Origin: Paenibacillus odorifer
Lineage (GTDB): Bacteria; Bacillota; Bacilli; Paenibacillales; Paenibacillaceae
Direction: 5' to 3'
Assembly: GCF_000758725.1 (NCBI RefSeq)
Contig: NZ_CP009428.1
Span: 992,001-1,056,000, forward strand
Length of the DNA: 64,000 nucleotides
The position numbers and the translations under genes are program-made. The notes under the pieces are model-generated. The model had not been told where the DNA came from, made no database searches, and saw only the letters and a list, made by a program, of their open reading frames with translations. Numbering within the stretch: the first letter of the stretch is position 1; every line of letters begins with the position of its first letter. Of this stretch, positions 61,248 to 64,000 are shown piece after piece.

Positions 61248-61281
61248 AAGGGCAGTCTCAGTATATGAGACATGCCCTTAG
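61248..61281. terminator. Second hairpin after the transferase gene
   Basis: AAGGGCA-TCTCA pairs with TGAGA-TGCCCTT (one bulge on each side). It is placed 14 bp downstream of the minus-strand transferase gene and may act with the previous hairpin. Confidence 0.55.
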
Positions 61282-61294
61282 TCCCTAAAATACA

Positions 61295-62266
61295 TTAAGT
61301 CTCGATCAGCAGCAGAATGATAGAGGATAAGGATAGACAAACACTAATCAGGCATAGCACGGCAACGACCTGCTTCTGGTTCAGGCCCGCCCGAAGCAGG
61401 CGGTAATGAGCCTGGGTGGCATCGGCTTGATAAATGGACTTGCCTTGGATGAAACGTTTGACTACGACAAAAATGTTGTCGAAGATCGGTACGCCCAGCG
61501 CCAGAATAGGGATGAACAGCGACAGGACGGTGGCTTGCTTGAACGCGCCGTCGAGTGCAATTACCGCAAGGATGAAGCCGAGAAAGGTTGCCCCGGCGTC
61601 GCCCATAAAGATTTTGGCGGGCGGCTTATTGTAGCGCAGATAAGCAAGCGTAACGCCAATCAGCGAAATTGCCATAATGGCAGATGAGGATTGACCCTTC
61701 GCCAGTGCGACTACGAATAACGTAACCGCCGAAATGGCCGTCAAGGCACCAGCTAGACCGTCCATGCCATCCGAGAAATTAATAACAGTGGTTACGCCGA
61801 AGATCCAGATAATCGTCAGCAGAAACGATAGAATGACTGGCAAAATGATATAATCACCTGAAAATGGATTGTAAAATCCGGTAAAGGCGTTGCCAGAAGC
61901 ATAAACCAGGATCGCTGCGCTAACTTGTACAATTAACTTGGGCAGGGCTGGGAAATCTTTGCCCTTCGTTTTGTACCAATCATCCACCGTGCCTATGGTC
62001 AGCAACAGTACTCCACCAACAAATAATGCGACAGTCTCCATGGAGAAATCACGCGCGAACACCAGATAAGTAACAAAAAATCCGAGAAATATTGCGTAGC
62101 TGGCCGTTAGCGGAATGGGCTCTCTATGAATTTTACGCTCAACGTCCTGCCGAGGCTTGTCCACAAAATCAAGCCGAAAAGCAAGCTTGCCGAGCGGCGG
62201 AATTAGAAAGTAGACGATAAGAAATGACATTAGAAATGATAAAACGTATAAAATGACGCTCACCAC
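61295..62266 (-). CDS. Undecaprenyl-phosphate sugar-1-phosphate transferase, TagO/WecA/MraY family
   Basis: The 323-residue polytopic enzyme has ten or eleven membrane helices and the family's catalytic loops: DKPRQDVERKIH near residue 36, NFSDGMDGLAGAL with the Asp pair, and FMGDAGATFLGF. It transfers a sugar phosphate (GlcNAc-1-P or similar) from a UDP-sugar to the lipid carrier, starting teichoic acid or other cell-wall glycan synthesis. It lacks the MraY-specific context (mur cluster), so TagO/WecA is likelier. The start is a GTG (62266, or the next GTG at 62263) with a weak binding site. Confidence 0.92.
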   Translation of the reverse strand: MVSVILYVLSFLMSFLIVYFLIPPLGKLAFRLDFVDKPRQDVERKIHREPIPLTASYAIFLGFFVTYLVFARDFSMETVALFVGGVLLLTIGTVDDWYKTKGKDFPALPKLIVQVSAAILVYASGNAFTGFYNPFSGDYIILPVILSFLLTIIWIFGVTTVINFSDGMDGLAGALTAISAVTLFVVALAKGQSSSAIMAISLIGVTLAYLRYNKPPAKIFMGDAGATFLGFILAVIALDGAFKQATVLSLFIPILALGVPIFDNIFVVVKRFIQGKSIYQADATQAHYRLLRAGLNQKQVVAVLCLISVCLSLSSIILLLIET

Positions 62267-62399
62267 CGTTTTCTTTTTAAAATACCACAGATCGATTAAA
62301 TCTACCTTAAAAAAGTAAAATTTTGTCGTGAGAGGTGTGAAGTTGACTTGCCAGCATCGCTGTAGTACCTTGTTGAGAAAAGCTCTTTGGGGGATATTT

Positions 62400-63101
62400 A
62401 TGAAATACGATGTTATTTTATTTGATGCCGACGATACGTTGTTTGATTATGGAATGGCAGAAAGTCACGCGTTGTCTAATGCCTTTCTACACTTTGGGAT
62501 GCCCACAGGTGCAGCAGATTATGCTGCCAGTTATCAAGAGATTAACCACGCATTGTGGAGGGATTTAGAACAAGGAAGGATTTCATCTGCGGCGCTGCGG
62601 GTAGAGCGGTTCAATCGGTTGTTTGCTGCACATGCGCTTGAGCTTGATCCTGAATCATTTAGTGAGGCGTATCTACGTTTCTTAGGCGAAGGAACCTTTC
62701 TGATGCAGGGAGCGATCGAGCTATGCGGAGAGCTTGCAGAGTGCCGCCTGGCGATTATCACGAATGGAATCAAGGATGTGCAAACTTCCAGAATCCAAGG
62801 CTCGCTGCTGAGTGATACATTTGAGCAGATCATTATCTCAGAGGAGGCAGGATGTCAGAAGCCAGAGACCGGGATTTTTGATTACGCTTTTGCCAAATTG
62901 GGGATTGAGGATAAAGAAAAAGTATTGATTGTGGGTGACTCCTTAACCTCTGATATTCAAGGCGGAATTAATTATGGGATTGATACCTGCTGGTTTAACC
63001 CGCTCGGTAAGATTAATGAGTCCGGCGTTCAGCCAAAATACGAAATTCGAAACCTCTCGGAGCTACTAGATATTGTAGGGAAAGCTACTAACCTTCAATA
63101 A
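62400..63101 (+). CDS. HAD phosphatase, YjjG/YfnB type
   Basis: Starting at ATG 62400 (a G-run six bases upstream) the protein has 233 residues with all HAD motifs: DADDTLFDY (motif I), IITNGI (II), KPE after EEAGCQ (III) and LIVGDSLTSDIQGG (IV), and a helical cap between I and II. It fits the pyrimidine 5'-nucleotidase YjjG subfamily, which removes phosphate from non-canonical dUMP-like nucleotides. Confidence 0.93.
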   Translation: MKYDVILFDADDTLFDYGMAESHALSNAFLHFGMPTGAADYAASYQEINHALWRDLEQGRISSAALRVERFNRLFAAHALELDPESFSEAYLRFLGEGTFLMQGAIELCGELAECRLAIITNGIKDVQTSRIQGSLLSDTFEQIIISEEAGCQKPETGIFDYAFAKLGIEDKEKVLIVGDSLTSDIQGGINYGIDTCWFNPLGKINESGVQPKYEIRNLSELLDIVGKATNLQ

Positions 63102-63102
63102 A

Positions 63103-63146
63103 AAAATAAGGTGTGAGCGCATAAGCGTCTCACACCTTTTATTTAG
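63103..63146. terminator. Bidirectional terminator between convergent genes
   Basis: AAGGTGTGAG pairs with CTCACACCTT, enlarged by an inner CGC/GCG, with As before and TTTTATTT after. Confidence 0.9.
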
Positions 63147-63161
63147 TAACCTGAAAGAGGT

Positions 63162-64000
63162 TTATTGCCGAGTATCCAGCGGCTTCAGATACGCCTCGAT
63201 TTGCTGGCGTTTCGATTCCAGAAATGGCGGCAGCGCAAGCGATTCACCTAAACTTTCCATAGGCTCATCTGTAGCAAAACCTGGTCCGTCTGTAGCTAGC
63301 TCGAAAAGGATGCCGTTAGGCTCACGGAAATAGAGGGAACGGAAGTAGAAGCGGTCGACGAAACCGGAATTAGGAAGCTGTGCCTGGCGGATGTGTTCGA
63401 TCCATTGCTTCAATTCGTCTTCATTATCGACGCGGAAGGCGACGTGATGTACCCCGCCACGTCCCAAATGCTCTTGATCCAGATCATTGCGTTCCTCCAG
63501 ATGTACCTCAGTGCCTGACCCGCCTTCACCGGTCTCGAATACGATCACATCTGGCTGACAGGCAACTGTTGAAGGGTAGGTTCCTATACGGCGGAAGCCA
63601 AGCAACTGCTCCAGCACCACCGCTGTATGTTCTGCACTTTCGACTGTGAGATGTGCGGGACCTAAGCCTACAATGCCATATTGGGCAGGCACTGGGCTTT
63701 TAGCCCAAGGAGTACCGCCGGCAACACCGTTATCATTTTCGTCGGATACGAGAATGAAACGTTGACTCTCGTGATCGCGGAAGGATAAAGTCTGGCGTCC
63801 ACCAAGTACCTGTATCGTCCCATGCTCCACGTTAAGTTCGGTGAAGCGTTGCTCCCAATAGGTAAGTGCGGCATCGCTTGGGACTCGAAGGGAGAGGGCG
63901 GAGATGCTGTTATTGCCCTCGCGGTTGCGGCCCGCCATCGGAAGTTCAAAAAAGGTTAATTCGGTTCCGGGATTGCCCTTCTCATCTCCATAGAATAAAT
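63162..64000 (-). CDS. Ring-cleaving dioxygenase, VOC family, 5' end cut by window edge
   Basis: The frame stays open to base 64000, with residues such as GDEKGNPGTELTFFELPMAG before the first internal Met at 63938, so the start lies outside. About 279 residues are visible. Two vicinal-oxygen-chelate domains are present; the second holds PAHLTVESAEHTAVVLEQLL, GGVHHVAFRV and SLYFREPNGILFELATDGPG, with metal ligands His, His and Glu. This matches the MhqO-type glyoxalase/dioxygenase proteins of Bacillota, which act in resistance to quinones and diols. Confidence 0.93.
   Translation of the reverse strand, partial: LFYGDEKGNPGTELTFFELPMAGRNREGNNSISALSLRVPSDAALTYWEQRFTELNVEHGTIQVLGGRQTLSFRDHESQRFILVSDENDNGVAGGTPWAKSPVPAQYGIVGLGPAHLTVESAEHTAVVLEQLLGFRRIGTYPSTVACQPDVIVFETGEGGSGTEVHLEERNDLDQEHLGRGGVHHVAFRVDNEDELKQWIEHIRQAQLPNSGFVDRFYFRSLYFREPNGILFELATDGPGFATDEPMESLGESLALPPFLESKRQQIEAYLKPLDTRQ

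Noticed and set aside
61295-62266. The membrane transferase as MraY proper
   Set aside because: There are no murein-synthesis neighbours, and the loop pattern fits the TagO/WecA branch better; a family-level call is safer.

Overview
The window looks like a chromosomal segment of a Paenibacillus-type member of the Bacillota. The basis is gene content rather than a database match: a YesM-type sensor kinase beside a sugar ABC transporter, two GH42 beta-galactosidases, proteins with copper-amine-oxidase-N (stalk) domains, DUF4430 (transcobalamin-C-like) domains, a qoxABCD operon, strong Bacillus-type Shine-Dalgarno sites with several TTG/GTG starts, and rho-independent terminators after most units. 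No rRNA, tRNA, insertion sequence, prophage or CRISPR array was seen.

Layout. 1-10.9 kb is a galactoside-uptake island: a sensor kinase (cut by the left edge), two sugar permeases, a binding lipoprotein, a GH42 enzyme, then an AraC regulator divergent from a second GH42 enzyme. 10.9-25.3 kb holds mixed housekeeping and accessory genes: a lipoprotein, YpsA, YciI-like, amidase, stalk-domain protein, an OmpR-type two-component pair beside a YceI protein, Nudix and MazG-like enzymes, a Gfo/Idh/MocA oxidoreductase, WrbA, an effector-binding protein with an expanded peptide repeat, and a flavin-oxidase-fold protein. 25.9-43.4 kb is one large, mostly uncharacterised gene neighbourhood: on the minus strand a membrane-anchored repeat protein, a zinc-ribbon membrane protein and a 50-aa membrane peptide; divergently on the plus strand two von Willebrand A (VWA) membrane proteins, a tubulin/FtsZ-like GTPase-fold protein, an 800-aa companion, a small beta-rich protein, a zinc-ribbon P-loop GTPase and a 998-aa GTPase-associated membrane protein. 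This is the best candidate for an undescribed system.

43.5-46.5 kb carries a clear cobalamin riboswitch controlling a secreted 854-aa protein with the alpha-toroid plus DUF4430 plan of intrinsic factor and transcobalamin. A chemotaxis receptor with a possible sigma-D promoter, a polysaccharide deacetylase and the quinol oxidase operon qoxABCD follow. 56-59.4 kb is a YtrA-type GntR/ABC transporter operon with a palindromic operator in its promoter. The right end holds KptA, a Mug-type DNA glycosylase, a TagO/WecA-like transferase, a HAD phosphatase and a VOC dioxygenase cut by the right edge.

The non-coding DNA is unusually rich in repeats: minisatellites with units of 7, 9, 15, 19, 28, about 42, about 46 and 51 bp, and at least two families of interspersed repeats that recur at separate loci. 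Positions, motifs and start choices were read by eye; functional names rest on motif recognition and family knowledge and were not checked by database search.
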